From Paenibacillus pabuli (GTDB taxonomy: Bacteria; Bacillota; Bacilli; Paenibacillales; Paenibacillaceae): a stretch of 64,000 nt of DNA. Below are positions 36,428 through 46,139 of this stretch, in pieces (position 1 is the first letter of the stretch; every line of letters starts with the position of its first letter). The notes under the pieces are model-generated. The model did no database searches. It saw only the letters and a program-made list of their open reading frames with translations, and had not been told where the DNA came from. The position numbers and the translations under genes are program-made. Where the stretch lies: contig NZ_JBDOIO010000003.1 in the NCBI RefSeq assembly GCF_039831995.1, forward strand, positions 2,542,001-2,606,000, written 5' to 3'.

Positions 36428-36447
36428 ATATTTAGCGGACTAAATAT
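36428..36447. promoter_or_regulatory. MarR operator candidate before the nitronate monooxygenase gene
   Basis: ATATTTAGCGGACTAAATAT is an inverted repeat with one central mismatch pair. It matches the site at 36929-36948 in 18 of 20 positions. A half-site-like TTAGTGTGCTAA follows at 36447-36458. Confidence 0.65.
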
Positions 36448-36477
36448 TAGTGTGCTAAATACTTAGTTGAGGAAAAC

Positions 36478-36903
36478 TTAGTATAAGTTTTTCTCCATAC
36501 GCTTTAGTAAATCCCTTAATATTAAGCGTTCTTCAGCTGAAATGGACTGTAGTAATTTTTCTTGCTGTTGTTTCCATTTAAATCTAACGGGTTCTTCTAA
36601 TTCTTTGCCTTTGTCCGTTAGGTAAATTCGCATAACCCTTGCGTCTTCCTCATCACGTTTACGGTATATGAAACCATTCTGCTCTAGCGTTTTAACCATA
36701 TTTGTTACCGTAGGCGGTTCGCATTTTAAATGTTCACATAGCTGCATTTGTGTTATTCCATCACTCAACCACAAACGCGCAAGTAAGTTATCTTGGCCTA
36801 CATATAGATTAAGCTCTCTAAGACTCTCACTATAATTCCGACGCGTTTGGGAAGAAACTTTATCCAAGGACCCTCGAATATCACAGTCAACATTAACCTT
36901 CAT
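36478..36903 (-). CDS. MarR-family transcriptional regulator
   Basis: The 141-residue regulator has the winged-helix core LWLSDGITQMQLCEHLKCEP, PTVTNMVKTLEQNGFIYRKR and the wing DARVMRIYLTDKGKEL. ATG 36903 has GAGGAGG upstream; the longer frame to 36972 crosses the operator. A palindrome in its own promoter and a near copy before the nitronate monooxygenase gene indicate autoregulation and control of that gene. Confidence 0.93.
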   Translation of the reverse strand: MKVNVDCDIRGSLDKVSSQTRRNYSESLRELNLYVGQDNLLARLWLSDGITQMQLCEHLKCEPPTVTNMVKTLEQNGFIYRKRDEEDARVMRIYLTDKGKELEEPVRFKWKQQQEKLLQSISAEERLILRDLLKRMEKNLY

Positions 36904-36928
36904 AGATGAACCTCCTCTAACCCGAAAC

Positions 36929-36948
36929 ATATTTAGCGCACTAAATAT
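36929..36948. promoter_or_regulatory. MarR operator candidate, own promoter
   Basis: ATATTTAGCGCACTAAATAT lies 25 nt upstream of the marR start. It shares its arms with the site at 36428. Confidence 0.7.
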
Positions 36949-37144
36949 ATCACGGTCATTTTTTAGTGTCACTGTTACTACATGATTGCTTTTATTTAGT
37001 TAACCTGCCGTAATGAGAAGACAGCCGACTTATTAGCAGGCCGCCTTCTGCTAGGTAGGATTAATAAGGTTAGGATAACAAAAGGGATATTCAATTCACT
37101 AAAAATTTATATACACATTTAATAAGAGGCACGGAACCGTAATA

Positions 37145-40100
37145 TCATTGTTTTTCCAAGGACCATCTCTGGTTCTCATCTTCAGAATGGAATTCTTCCA
37201 TCACCAGCTTGGTTCCATCTTCTGATACGCGCAGTGCACTCCCGTTGTGCACACTTGTAATGGTTACTGTTCCATCATCGTTTTTGGATATGTTCCAGCG
37301 TTGATTGGGGTACCCGAGATACGGGTAGAGTTGAATACGGTTCTGACCAACATCCCAATCCAATGACATTCCGTTGACGGTGCGGATCGAGTAAGAACCC
37401 AGGTCATCACCGGTCGGCATAAGTATCCATACAGCACGCGTATCTTCCTGATTGGTCTGATTAACCACGTTCACTACCTCGCCTTCCTGGGATGAAACGG
37501 CTTGTATGGCAACAGGATGTCCTGCATTGTGAATCATCACGGTGTCCAAAGATGCTTTTTTCATATCAAATGCATTCACATTCTGGAAAGACGCCCTTCC
37601 TCCAAATGTGTGCACACCAAAGTGTCCCTCGGCAAACATGCCATCCTGAACATCCATGATTTGTTCGCCGTCCAGATCAACCTGAATACGAGTCCCCTTT
37701 GCCTGAATCCGGATATGGTAGGTTTGATCACCCCGAATGAATTTTGGAATGCGGGCCAGGACCTGCCGATTCTCGAATTTTCCACCCACTTTATAAAACA
37801 GGCGAATCGCCTTCAGGTTGGGATCAATGTTGAGATAATAACCGCTTCGTCCATCCTCGCTTGCCCGGAACAGAATGGAGCCGGCTCCTCCTTCTGAATC
37901 CAGCCGCATATCAGCCTCTAATCGAAAATCTCCGGCAGTCTCTTGTGCAATATACTGTGAATCACTGCGGTCACTGCCCTGTATGCCATGGTCCGAAACA
38001 AACCACTGGGCAGATGGCCGATCCTTCTGCCAACCAGACAAATTCGTATGAAATACGCCATCCGTTACCGTAATGGGTATTTTGGCAGAAGCTTTGCCGT
38101 TAGCCATGGAAGCCGTCACCCAAGCTTCTCCCTTGCCTACAGTACGAATTGTAGCATGCGCCTTGCCGGAATCAACGATGTTCACTACTTTAGGATTACT
38201 CACGGTCCATTTCAGCGGTTGGGCCCCTTTTCCTGGTCCACCCTCAGCCGAAGCGTAGAGGGTTTCAGTATGACCCACATTCGCTACTCTTCTCTGCGTA
38301 TCTGCAATAACCAGATTGGGGGACATACCTTCTCTCCAGATATTGTCCAAGGCATACACATTCATTGAGACCACTTTCACATTCCCGCCAAGGCTGTAGA
38401 ACGCCATCGCCCTCCCAGCCGGATCTGGAAAAATGACATCCGAAAAAACAAGCCTGCCATCATTGCCAAACACTTCAACGGAAGATTCATCGACAAATAT
38501 ACGCAGCTTTATTCTCTTATTTTCAGGTTGCAACGACGCCTCATGAACTTTGGTAAATAAGCCCGAGAAACCCATGTCTCCCGAAGTGGTGCGATCCACG
38601 AACATGGTCTGCTTTTCCGTCTTGTAGCCCACGGTCGTTTTTTGCCCTTCCCTTTGACGCAGGTGAAAACCAAACTCCGTTACGGGACTGCCTGCTGGAA
38701 TTTCCACTTCAGCTTCAATCTCGTACGCCCCTGCAGTCAGACCTTGGAGCAGATTCTGCGATTGCGCCCCAACCATTCGCTGACGCGCACTGTACAGGTT
38801 TTGCCGCAGTGTCTCAAGTTCGGTGATGGGCGTCTGTACCAGACGTACGCCATCGTCCGTTGTTCGGAGAGAAACTTCTCTTGGAATAGTCAATTGACCT
38901 TTCCAAGGGGCCGTTGGGAAATCAAATGGATAATCCCAGTTTGTCATCCATGCAAGCATCACTTTCCGCTGATCCGGCATATTTGCAAATGACATCGACG
39001 CATAAAATTCCTTACCAAAATCTGTCTTCAGTACCTCCCCGGCTGGGTGATCGTTCAGGAATTTCCCCTCAGCCGTCAGCTTGCCTACAAAATATTCTGC
39101 ATCCGATCCTTGGGTCTTCGAATTGGCCCCTGTACTGATCATGAGCACCCACTTGCGCTCATCCGTCCCCTCTACTGGCAGCTGAATCAGGTCGGGACAC
39201 TCCCATACCCCTCCGCGAATGTATTCCCCATATCCGAAGTTATCGGTTAATGTCCAATCGAGCAGATTCGTTGAGGTAAAAAAACGGATATGATCCCCGC
39301 CTGAAACGACCATGATCCAGCGGTTGTGATCTTCATCTCGAACGACCTTTGGATCACGAAAATCCCAACTCCCCGGGTCTTCGCCATTTTTGCCCGGGTT
39401 CTCGATGACAATCGGATGGTCTTCAGCGTATTGCCAATTCCGGCCTTGATCCGTACTGTATGCGAGGCCGATGCGCTGATTGCCACCTGGCTTATCCGGA
39501 TGGTAAGACGTATAGTATGCAATCAGACCTTTGCCACCGGAATCCGAGAACAGCCCGGATGTATTGTCCAGATCGGCGATCGCTGATCCCGACCATATAT
39601 GACCCAGATCATTCCATGGCAGAGCAATGGGTAAACGCTTCCATTTTACAAGATCCGTACTGACTGCATGTGCCCATGTCCCTCCATCCTGGTGAAATAA
39701 ATGATACTCCCCCTCATAATAAACCAATCCATTCGGATCACTTGCCGACCCACGAATCGGAGAGTAATGATATTGGGGACGGTATTTTTCCGTATAATAC
39801 ATCGAATTTTCCGTGATATAAGTATCCTGAAAATAAGCCATGCCCTGTTCAACCGCGAGTCCGGCATATCCATCGGCATAACTGGAATCCGTGACCTCAA
39901 CAGCCGGTACTGCATAGCCATCTACATACACCTGAATCAAATTACCGGAGGCAACGACTTCGATATGATGCCTTGCTTCCGGCTGACTCGGGTATGTGCG
40001 ATCCGAATTCGCAAGAATAGTTCCGTCCGCCTTTTGCAGCTGTACCCGAACCTCTTCCCCTACTCTAGTAAGGGCCGCTTTGTATCCCTTTGTCCCGTCT

Positions 40101-40969
40101 GTATTTGACCTGAATAGTAGTGCTGCCGAGCTCGTATTGGCCAAAGATAGATTGCCCTCGTATACAAAATCCCCTGCCGTTTTCTCGTAAATCATCCGTG
40201 TTTCCCCCTGCGTAATCCCTTTACCCCGATATCCTTTTAGATCCGGCTGCCAATCGCCTTCACTGTAAACGGGTTCTCCCAAATTTCCACTCATGGTGCT
40301 GATCTTCACATTTTGGAACAAGGCTGATCCGTCCCATACATGAATCCCCAGTTTCCCGGATCTATAGGCGCTGTCTTTTACATCAATCACCGGATCGTAC
40401 CCGCCCTCCCAATAAACCTGTAATCTCTCGCCGACCGTTTTGACTTTCAAATGATAAATCCCGCCAGACTCCATGCTCACAGAATGCTCTTCAAACAACG
40501 ATCCCGATTTCCCACTGGCATCTTTTAGTCTGATCAGACCTGCCTGAGGAACCACTTGCAGCATATAGGAAGACCAGCCCGTATCATCGGAACGGAAAAT
40601 AAGACTGGCATCCGCCTTCATATCCTGGATTAACAAGTCAGCTTCATACATAAAATCATCGGCGCGCGTGGCCGATAAGGCTATCACGTTCTCCCTCTCT
40701 TCGGAAGCCAAATGAAGTCCTTCATTCGTATCGTCAAGAGTGCCTTTACCGTGCAATGTCCAGCCGGACAAATTCGTTGCTGCCCTGGTCACGTCGATTT
40801 TCATGGCAACCGCCTCCGTCTGTTGAGGTTTTGGTCGTTTGATTGATGCCTCATTCTGCTGCAAAGCAATCTTGTCCGTAATGGATGATGTTGAATATGC
40901 TTGAACGGAAGCAGTACCAAGGATGCAGGATAATAGAACGCAGCCTATGGATCGGAAGAAGATTTTCAT
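37145..40969 (-). CDS. Secreted multidomain GH32 fructan hydrolase (levanase/inulinase type)
   Basis: The 1274-residue exported enzyme has a signal peptide (about 1-26), two concanavalin-like carbohydrate-binding domains (about 55-230 and 235-390), a GH32 five-bladed propeller plus beta-sandwich (about 395-890), an Ig-like domain (about 900-985), a third lectin-like domain (about 985-1140) and a ricin-type trefoil (about 1150-1274, ending QRWSLEK). GH32 motifs are SASDPNGLVYYEGEYHLFHQ (Asp nucleophile kept, WMN replaced by SAS), FRDPKV and WECPDL with the acid Glu. ATG 40969 has GAGGG 6 nt upstream. A terminator separates it from the fructokinase gene. It probably hydrolyses levan outside the cell. 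Confidence 0.92.
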   Translation of the reverse strand: MKIFFRSIGCVLLSCILGTASVQAYSTSSITDKIALQQNEASIKRPKPQQTEAVAMKIDVTRAATNLSGWTLHGKGTLDDTNEGLHLASEERENVIALSATRADDFMYEADLLIQDMKADASLIFRSDDTGWSSYMLQVVPQAGLIRLKDASGKSGSLFEEHSVSMESGGIYHLKVKTVGERLQVYWEGGYDPVIDVKDSAYRSGKLGIHVWDGSALFQNVKISTMSGNLGEPVYSEGDWQPDLKGYRGKGITQGETRMIYEKTAGDFVYEGNLSLANTSSAALLFRSNTDGTKGYKAALTRVGEEVRVQLQKADGTILANSDRTYPSQPEARHHIEVVASGNLIQVYVDGYAVPAVEVTDSSYADGYAGLAVEQGMAYFQDTYITENSMYYTEKYRPQYHYSPIRGSASDPNGLVYYEGEYHLFHQDGGTWAHAVSTDLVKWKRLPIALPWNDLGHIWSGSAIADLDNTSGLFSDSGGKGLIAYYTSYHPDKPGGNQRIGLAYSTDQGRNWQYAEDHPIVIENPGKNGEDPGSWDFRDPKVVRDEDHNRWIMVVSGGDHIRFFTSTNLLDWTLTDNFGYGEYIRGGVWECPDLIQLPVEGTDERKWVLMISTGANSKTQGSDAEYFVGKLTAEGKFLNDHPAGEVLKTDFGKEFYASMSFANMPDQRKVMLAWMTNWDYPFDFPTAPWKGQLTIPREVSLRTTDDGVRLVQTPITELETLRQNLYSARQRMVGAQSQNLLQGLTAGAYEIEAEVEIPAGSPVTEFGFHLRQREGQKTTVGYKTEKQTMFVDRTTSGDMGFSGLFTKVHEASLQPENKRIKLRIFVDESSVEVFGNDGRLVFSDVIFPDPAGRAMAFYSLGGNVKVVSMNVYALDNIWREGMSPNLVIADTQRRVANVGHTETLYASAEGGPGKGAQPLKWTVSNPKVVNIVDSGKAHATIRTVGKGEAWVTASMANGKASAKIPITVTDGVFHTNLSGWQKDRPSAQWFVSDHGIQGSDRSDSQYIAQETAGDFRLEADMRLDSEGGAGSILFRASEDGRSGYYLNIDPNLKAIRLFYKVGGKFENRQVLARIPKFIRGDQTYHIRIQAKGTRIQVDLDGEQIMDVQDGMFAEGHFGVHTFGGRASFQNVNAFDMKKASLDTVMIHNAGHPVAIQAVSSQEGEVVNVVNQTNQEDTRAVWILMPTGDDLGSYSIRTVNGMSLDWDVGQNRIQLYPYLGYPNQRWNISKNDDGTVTITSVHNGSALRVSEDGTKLVMEEFHSEDENQRWSLEKQ

Positions 40970-41004
40970 GAACATCCCTCATTTCTCCGAATGATTAAGA
41001 CAAT

Positions 41005-41063
41005 AAAATAAAAAGGACGGTGCACTCCCTTAAGCAACTAAGCGAATCTGCATCCGTCCTTTC
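41005..41063 (-). terminator. Intrinsic terminator between fructokinase and secreted GH32
   Basis: AAAGGACGG (41013-41020) and CCGTCC-TTT (41054-41062) are the arms; on the minus strand a TTTTTATTTTATT tract follows. Confidence 0.7.
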
Positions 41064-41076
41064 CGGAACATGTGGA

Positions 41077-41979
41077 TTATGATGATAACGATGATTCAGT
41101 CGTTACTTGTTGAAATGCTTCGATGCCCAAGGCAAGCGCACCGTATAAACCTGCGTGTTGTCCCAACCCGGGTGGAACTATATATTGGTCGATATGGTGC
41201 AGCAACTCAGGCGCATTCACATAACCTTTGAGATTTTGCACAACCCGTTCCTGAATCATGGGAAACAGATGCGTTTGCTGCATGACTCCACCGCCCAAGA
41301 TGACCTTCTGCGGCGAATGCAGCAGGATGGACGTTGTAATGGATTCGGCAATGTAAAAGGATTCCATCTCCCACGCCTGGTGGTCTTTCGGCAGCTCGCT
41401 GCCGGGACTCTGCCAGCGGGCTTCGATCGCTGGACCTGCGGCAAGCCCCTCCAGGCAGTCCCCATGATACTTGCATAATCCGGCAAATTGATCCTTCGGA
41501 TGCCGCCTTGTCCGGATGTGCCCGCCCTCTGGATGCAGCAATCCGTGCACCCTTTTCCCTCCGGCGATCAGCCCAATGCCCACACCTGTGCCAATCGTGT
41601 AATACACGCAGTTGTCCAATCCCTGCGCAGCTCCCCAGGTGACTTCGCCCAGTGCTGCCGCATTTACATCCGTATCCCATCCGAAGGGAACCGGGAATGC
41701 ACGCTTCAAGCTTCCAACTACATTGCAGTTGTGCCACCCCGGCTTAGGGGTTGTGGTAATGTAACCGTAAGTGGGGCTATCCGGTTGCAGATCGATCGGA
41801 CCAAAAGAGCCAATGCCGATAGCAGCCACTCCCTTATCCCTGAAATAGTCACTAACCTTGGCAAGTGTGGTCTCGGGATGATCTGTCGGAAAACTGCACC
41901 AGTCTTCCATCTGTCCTTGTTCATTGCCTATTCCACATACAAATTTTGTTCCGCCTGCTTCGATGGCACCTATACGCAT
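41077..41979 (-). CDS. ROK-family fructokinase
   Basis: The 300-residue enzyme phosphorylates fructose with ATP. Motifs are IGAIEAGGTKFVCG (phosphate 1), GIGSFGPID, DTDVNAAALGE (catalytic Asp), YTIGTGVGIGLIAGG and the ROK zinc site (His in HPEGGHI, then CKYHGDCLEGLAAGPAI). The zinc cluster and AGPAI match Bacillus-type fructokinases (GmuE/ScrK). It starts 18 nt after the intracellular GH32 stop, so the two are co-expressed. Confidence 0.94.
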   Translation of the reverse strand: MRIGAIEAGGTKFVCGIGNEQGQMEDWCSFPTDHPETTLAKVSDYFRDKGVAAIGIGSFGPIDLQPDSPTYGYITTTPKPGWHNCNVVGSLKRAFPVPFGWDTDVNAAALGEVTWGAAQGLDNCVYYTIGTGVGIGLIAGGKRVHGLLHPEGGHIRTRRHPKDQFAGLCKYHGDCLEGLAAGPAIEARWQSPGSELPKDHQAWEMESFYIAESITTSILLHSPQKVILGGGVMQQTHLFPMIQERVVQNLKGYVNAPELLHHIDQYIVPPGLGQHAGLYGALALGIEAFQQVTTESSLSS

Positions 41980-41997
41980 CTACCCGCCCCCTCTCCT

Positions 41998-43479
41998 TCA
42001 ATCCTCATTGACCTTCACCTTTACAGGAGACAATTCGTAGATATGAAGAGATGAGAAGATCCGGTCGTCTTGATCAGCATCCACCGAGATTCGCTTCGCC
42101 TCTGCATCCGGATAGATCAGATCGGTAATAACCGCCTGACCATCATTGGCAAATACCTCAACCGAAGAAGAATCTACATAGATACGCAAGCGTTGAACCC
42201 CATTCACTGCCTGTGTACTTGCTGTATGACGTCCCAGGAAATGCTCATGGAAATCAACGATGCCTGATCGACTGCGATCGACGTACACCTCTCGCTGATT
42301 CGCGTCTATACCAACGACTGTTTGATGACTCGCGCTGCTTCTCAAAGTAAATTGAACGGATTGATCCGAAGCCCATGTCGCATCTACTTCATAGCTCACC
42401 AGTTGCAGCGTGTTAAGATGATTCCTTGCCTCTTCGACAGAAACGTTCTGCAAGGTCAATATTGGTTTTCGGGCTTGCTCCAGCTCACGTGCAGGACGCT
42501 GTACCAATGTGATTTTTCCGTTCATCGTTTCCAAAGTAAGCTCCCGGGCAATAGTCATCGCGCCGCGATAACCTTCTGTTGGTGTTTGGTTGGCATACAT
42601 CCAGTTGCTCATCCAGCCCATAAACAGGCGTCTGCCGTCTTCTGCCGGAATGTCGGACCAACTGACTCCTGCGTAGTTGTCCCGGCCGTGGTCAAACCAG
42701 CGAACAGTGCGGGAAGCTTCATCCGGAACAAACGTCGACCCATCAAAATCTCCGATAAAGTACTGCGTTCTGGACCCTTCCTTGAAGGCTGGATCAGCAC
42801 CAATGCTGACAAGCATGACCCATTTTTCATGCCCATTGTCCCCATCCACCGCCAGCGGAAACAGGTCTGGACACTCCCATACGCCGTCATGTGAACCAAT
42901 ACCCTCGCCGAATTCACTGCCGAGAGTCCATTCCTTCAGATTGGGAGAACGATACAGGCATATCGTCTGACCACAGGCAATGATCATCACCCATTCCTTG
43001 GTCTGCTCATGCCAGAACACCTTGGGATCACGGAAATCGACGAAAGACTCATGCTCCAATACCGGATTCCCCTCATATTTGTTCCATGTACGTCCATTGT
43101 CCTTGCTATACGCAATGCTCTGCCGCTGAATCGGTTGACCGTTCGGCACTTCCAGGTGATGAGTGAAAATGGCCACCAGCCCTGGCTCCTCATCAAAGAA
43201 ACCGGAAGTATTATTCCAATCCACCACAGCACTGCCCGAAAAGATCATGCCATGTTCATCCGGCGCCATAGCCACAGGAAGCTCTTCCCAAGTAAAGAGA
43301 TCCTTGGTCACAGCGTGCCCCCAATGCATCGGTCCCCATGTGGTACCAAATGGATGATGCTGATAGAACAGGTGATACTCACCTTTAAAAAACACCATCC
43401 CATTGGGATCATTCATCCACTTCTCCTTCGGCGAGAAATGATAAGCACCTCGGTAATCAGTTGTTGAAATGATAGACAT
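41998..43479 (-). CDS. Intracellular GH32 sucrose/fructan hydrolase (SacA/ScrB-like)
   Basis: The 493-residue enzyme has no signal peptide. It carries all GH32 catalytic motifs: WMNDPNGMVFFKGEYHLFYQ (nucleophile), FRDPKVFWHE (transition-state Asp) and WECPDLFPLA (acid/base Glu). A C-terminal beta-sandwich ends with RIYVDSSSVEVFANDGQ. It should release fructose from imported sucrose, sucrose-6-phosphate or fructo-oligosaccharides. ATG 43479 follows AAAGGAG with 10-nt spacing. It lies between the binding-protein and fructokinase genes. Confidence 0.94.
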   Translation of the reverse strand: MSIISTTDYRGAYHFSPKEKWMNDPNGMVFFKGEYHLFYQHHPFGTTWGPMHWGHAVTKDLFTWEELPVAMAPDEHGMIFSGSAVVDWNNTSGFFDEEPGLVAIFTHHLEVPNGQPIQRQSIAYSKDNGRTWNKYEGNPVLEHESFVDFRDPKVFWHEQTKEWVMIIACGQTICLYRSPNLKEWTLGSEFGEGIGSHDGVWECPDLFPLAVDGDNGHEKWVMLVSIGADPAFKEGSRTQYFIGDFDGSTFVPDEASRTVRWFDHGRDNYAGVSWSDIPAEDGRRLFMGWMSNWMYANQTPTEGYRGAMTIARELTLETMNGKITLVQRPARELEQARKPILTLQNVSVEEARNHLNTLQLVSYEVDATWASDQSVQFTLRSSASHQTVVGIDANQREVYVDRSRSGIVDFHEHFLGRHTASTQAVNGVQRLRIYVDSSSVEVFANDGQAVITDLIYPDAEAKRISVDADQDDRIFSSLHIYELSPVKVKVNED

Positions 43480-43581
43480 GTGTGGTTCTCTCCTTTGAAT
43501 CAAACGGTTTGGCTGAGACTCCAATATCTGAGCTTGCTTGTGCGTGCTAGATATGGCAAAGTCTCCGCGTCCGGTTTGTTT

Positions 43582-45186
43582 TTATTGGGTATTGCGGTCA
43601 TATCCCGCTTGTTTAATTTGAAGCCATTCCTGCAATCCAAGACGATCCAATTCTTTCAAATAGGCATCCCACTCCTGCTCGATTTTCCCGTTTTGGTACC
43701 ATTCCGTGCGCATGCGCAGTACATAGGCAAACAGGTCGGTCTCGATGGTAGATAGGCGGTCAAGCTCATCGATGGAGAAAAACACACTTGGATATACGTT
43801 ATCCGCCTTCATATGCGGAACCATAACCCGGTCAAGCAGCTCCATGCGCCATGCAGCATCTTCCGGTTTGGTCGTGTATTTGTCGTAGTAACTGTCGAGA
43901 ATCGCCAGCGGTCCGGCAATGCTCGTTTTTTGTCTAAGTTCGACAGGTGCTGCCCCTTCCAACGGCAGATGCTTCAGCATACCTTTGGCTTCATCGAACT
44001 CAAAAATATTCTGCTGCGTTTCATCCCCGTAGGTTCCCCAGTTGTTTTGGATGGATTGAAGCGGATCGTACAGCTGGTCCACCCACTTCGCTGTGGATTC
44101 CAGATTTTTATTGCTGCTTGTGATGACCATACGTCCTCTGTCGAGTCCGATCCCGTTGGTTCTTGTGACATTACGCTCTCTATCAGGACCAGCAAGCGGA
44201 GGCAACACATCATACGTATCATTCATTCCCGTAATGTTGGCCTTATCCCAGGTGAAATACATGCCATACTTATTGTCCTTTCCCTTGGCCAGATACGTAT
44301 TCCAATCCTGTTGATAGGCTTCCACATCCACGAGACCTTCCTGGACAAGTTCGTGAATATATTTCACCGCTTCCTTGTAACCTTCATCCGCTGCCGTAAA
44401 GACGACCTTTCCATCGTTCGTTACCACGGTATGGTCCCAGTTCTCCCCAAGTCCAAATGCGGCAAAAAGGAAAGTCAGATCTTCGCCGCCCGGCTTGTTG
44501 ATGAACGACAACGGGATTTCGTCCGCTTTTCCATTTCCATTTGGATCTTGCGTTTTGAACGCGACCAGCACTTCCTTCAATTCCTCGGTAGTCGTCGGCA
44601 TCTTCAGCCCAAGGTTGTTCAGCCATTCCACATTGATCCAGGGCAGATTATCCACCGCCTGTATCCGCTGCTTACCACTTCCCAGCTCCTCAATCCATGG
44701 GAAAGAGTAAATATGACCATCCGGAGCCGTGATCATGCTCTTGTATTCTGGCGCTTCCTCCAGCACCTTTTGCAAATTGGGCATGTATTGTTCGATCAAG
44801 TCTTCGAGTGGAATGATGGCTCCGTCCTTGGCCAGTTTCAGGAGATCATAATCTCCGTAACCAGCGTCAAAAATGGCATCGGGCAGCTCCCCGCTGGCCA
44901 CCGCCAAATTTCTTTTCTCGGCAAATACATCACTTGTGTAGTTCTTCCAGTTGATATGCACATTGGTCTTTTCCTCGAGTCTCTTGTGAATCAGTTTCTC
45001 GTTCGGATCGGCCGGAGCCAGCGGGGAGCTCTGCGTTATAAAATTCAATGTCACTTTCCCATCGGGGGACTGGGCTTCACTAGCTGCGCCGCCCCCTCCC
45101 CCACCGCAGGCCGAGAGCAAAAGTGCAACAGACAACATGGAAAGGGATACGGCGGTAGCTCTTTTGGACTTTTTCACTTTTTTCAT
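43582..45186 (-). CDS. Sugar ABC transporter substrate-binding lipoprotein (LplA-type)
   Basis: The 534-residue protein has a lipoprotein signal with LLLSACGGG (Cys27) followed by a Gly-rich tether. The body resembles the large solute-binding proteins found with LplB/LplC-type permeases: EEKTNVHINWKNYTSDVFAE, DGHIYSFPWIEE, and a calcium-loop-like DPNGNGKADEIPL (D-x-N-x-N). It is the first soluble component of the fructan importer and is encoded 57 nt after the second permease gene. Confidence 0.93.
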   Translation of the reverse strand: MKKVKKSKRATAVSLSMLSVALLLSACGGGGGGAASEAQSPDGKVTLNFITQSSPLAPADPNEKLIHKRLEEKTNVHINWKNYTSDVFAEKRNLAVASGELPDAIFDAGYGDYDLLKLAKDGAIIPLEDLIEQYMPNLQKVLEEAPEYKSMITAPDGHIYSFPWIEELGSGKQRIQAVDNLPWINVEWLNNLGLKMPTTTEELKEVLVAFKTQDPNGNGKADEIPLSFINKPGGEDLTFLFAAFGLGENWDHTVVTNDGKVVFTAADEGYKEAVKYIHELVQEGLVDVEAYQQDWNTYLAKGKDNKYGMYFTWDKANITGMNDTYDVLPPLAGPDRERNVTRTNGIGLDRGRMVITSSNKNLESTAKWVDQLYDPLQSIQNNWGTYGDETQQNIFEFDEAKGMLKHLPLEGAAPVELRQKTSIAGPLAILDSYYDKYTTKPEDAAWRMELLDRVMVPHMKADNVYPSVFFSIDELDRLSTIETDLFAYVLRMRTEWYQNGKIEQEWDAYLKELDRLGLQEWLQIKQAGYDRNTQ

Positions 45187-45242
45187 GACGTGACCTCCAC
45201 TTTATATTGTTGGATCTGACTTGCGATATCTCAGGCTGTTCA

Positions 45243-46124
45243 CTATTTAAGTGAACCTACCATGACACCTTTCTCGAAATACTTCTGAAAAAACGGATAC
45301 ATGATAATCAATGGCAGACTTGAAATGACAATGGCGGAATACTTAATCATCTCGGAAAGACGTTTGAGCTCCGCCATGGCAAGCTGATCACTGATCATGC
45401 CCGGTGCAGCCTGGTTCTGGATCAGAATGGAACGCAGAACGAGCTGTAGCGGATGAAGGTTGGGGTTATCCAAATAAATCATGGCATCAAAATAAGAATT
45501 CCACTGCCCTACGAATGCGTACAACGCGAGGACAAAAATGATGGGTTTGGACAACGGAATGACGATTTGAAAGAAAATCTTCATATCGGAAGCACCATCC
45601 ACGTTCGCAGCTTCTTTGAGTTCCCTGGGCACGCCTTTGAAAAACGTTCTGGAGAGAATGATGTTCCAAACGTTAACCGCTCCCGGAATAATGATGGCCC
45701 ATATGGTATCCAGCATGCCGAGATTGCGCACAAGCAGATAGGTGGGAATCAAGCCGCCACCGAAGAACATCGTAATGATAAACACAATCATGAAAAATCC
45801 TCTTCCCGCCAGCCTTTCCTCTGATAATGCATATCCCGCACAGATCGAAACTGCCACGGTCACGAAGGCAAACGAAACAGAGTATAACACCGCATTCGAG
45901 AAGCCTCGAATCATGGCCGGATTGGACAGAATCATCTGATAACCATCCAGACTCCAGTCCGATACATTGAAGGACAGTCCCTGGTTAAGCAGTACCGTTG
46001 GATCCATAAATGAAGCGATGACAATGTAAATTAGAGGAACAACCACAACCAATACTGCACAGGTGAGAAAAATAGCATTTAGCGCGAGGATCACACGATC
46101 CAGCCCTGTCGGTTTGATCGTCAT
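45243..46124 (-). CDS. Sugar ABC transporter permease (LplC-like)
   Basis: The 293-residue membrane protein has six transmembrane helices. The EAA loop, which docks the ATPase, reads KEAANVDGASDMKIFFQIVI. YALSEERLAGRGFFM and the final YFEKGVMVGSLK are typical of the LplC/YtcP group. ATG 46124 has AAAGGAG 9 nt upstream; an in-frame GTG lies within that site. It partners the permease encoded just upstream. No ATPase gene is present; a shared MsmX-type ATPase is the likely motor. Confidence 0.94.
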   Translation of the reverse strand: MTIKPTGLDRVILALNAIFLTCAVLVVVVPLIYIVIASFMDPTVLLNQGLSFNVSDWSLDGYQMILSNPAMIRGFSNAVLYSVSFAFVTVAVSICAGYALSEERLAGRGFFMIVFIITMFFGGGLIPTYLLVRNLGMLDTIWAIIIPGAVNVWNIILSRTFFKGVPRELKEAANVDGASDMKIFFQIVIPLSKPIIFVLALYAFVGQWNSYFDAMIYLDNPNLHPLQLVLRSILIQNQAAPGMISDQLAMAELKRLSEMIKYSAIVISSLPLIIMYPFFQKYFEKGVMVGSLK

Positions 46125-46139
46125 GGGTAACACTCCTTT

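Noticed and set aside
43813-45219. A 468-codon open frame on the plus strand inside the binding-protein gene
   Set aside because: It is the antisense shadow of a clearly homologous ABC binding lipoprotein; it has no ribosome site or recognisable domain.
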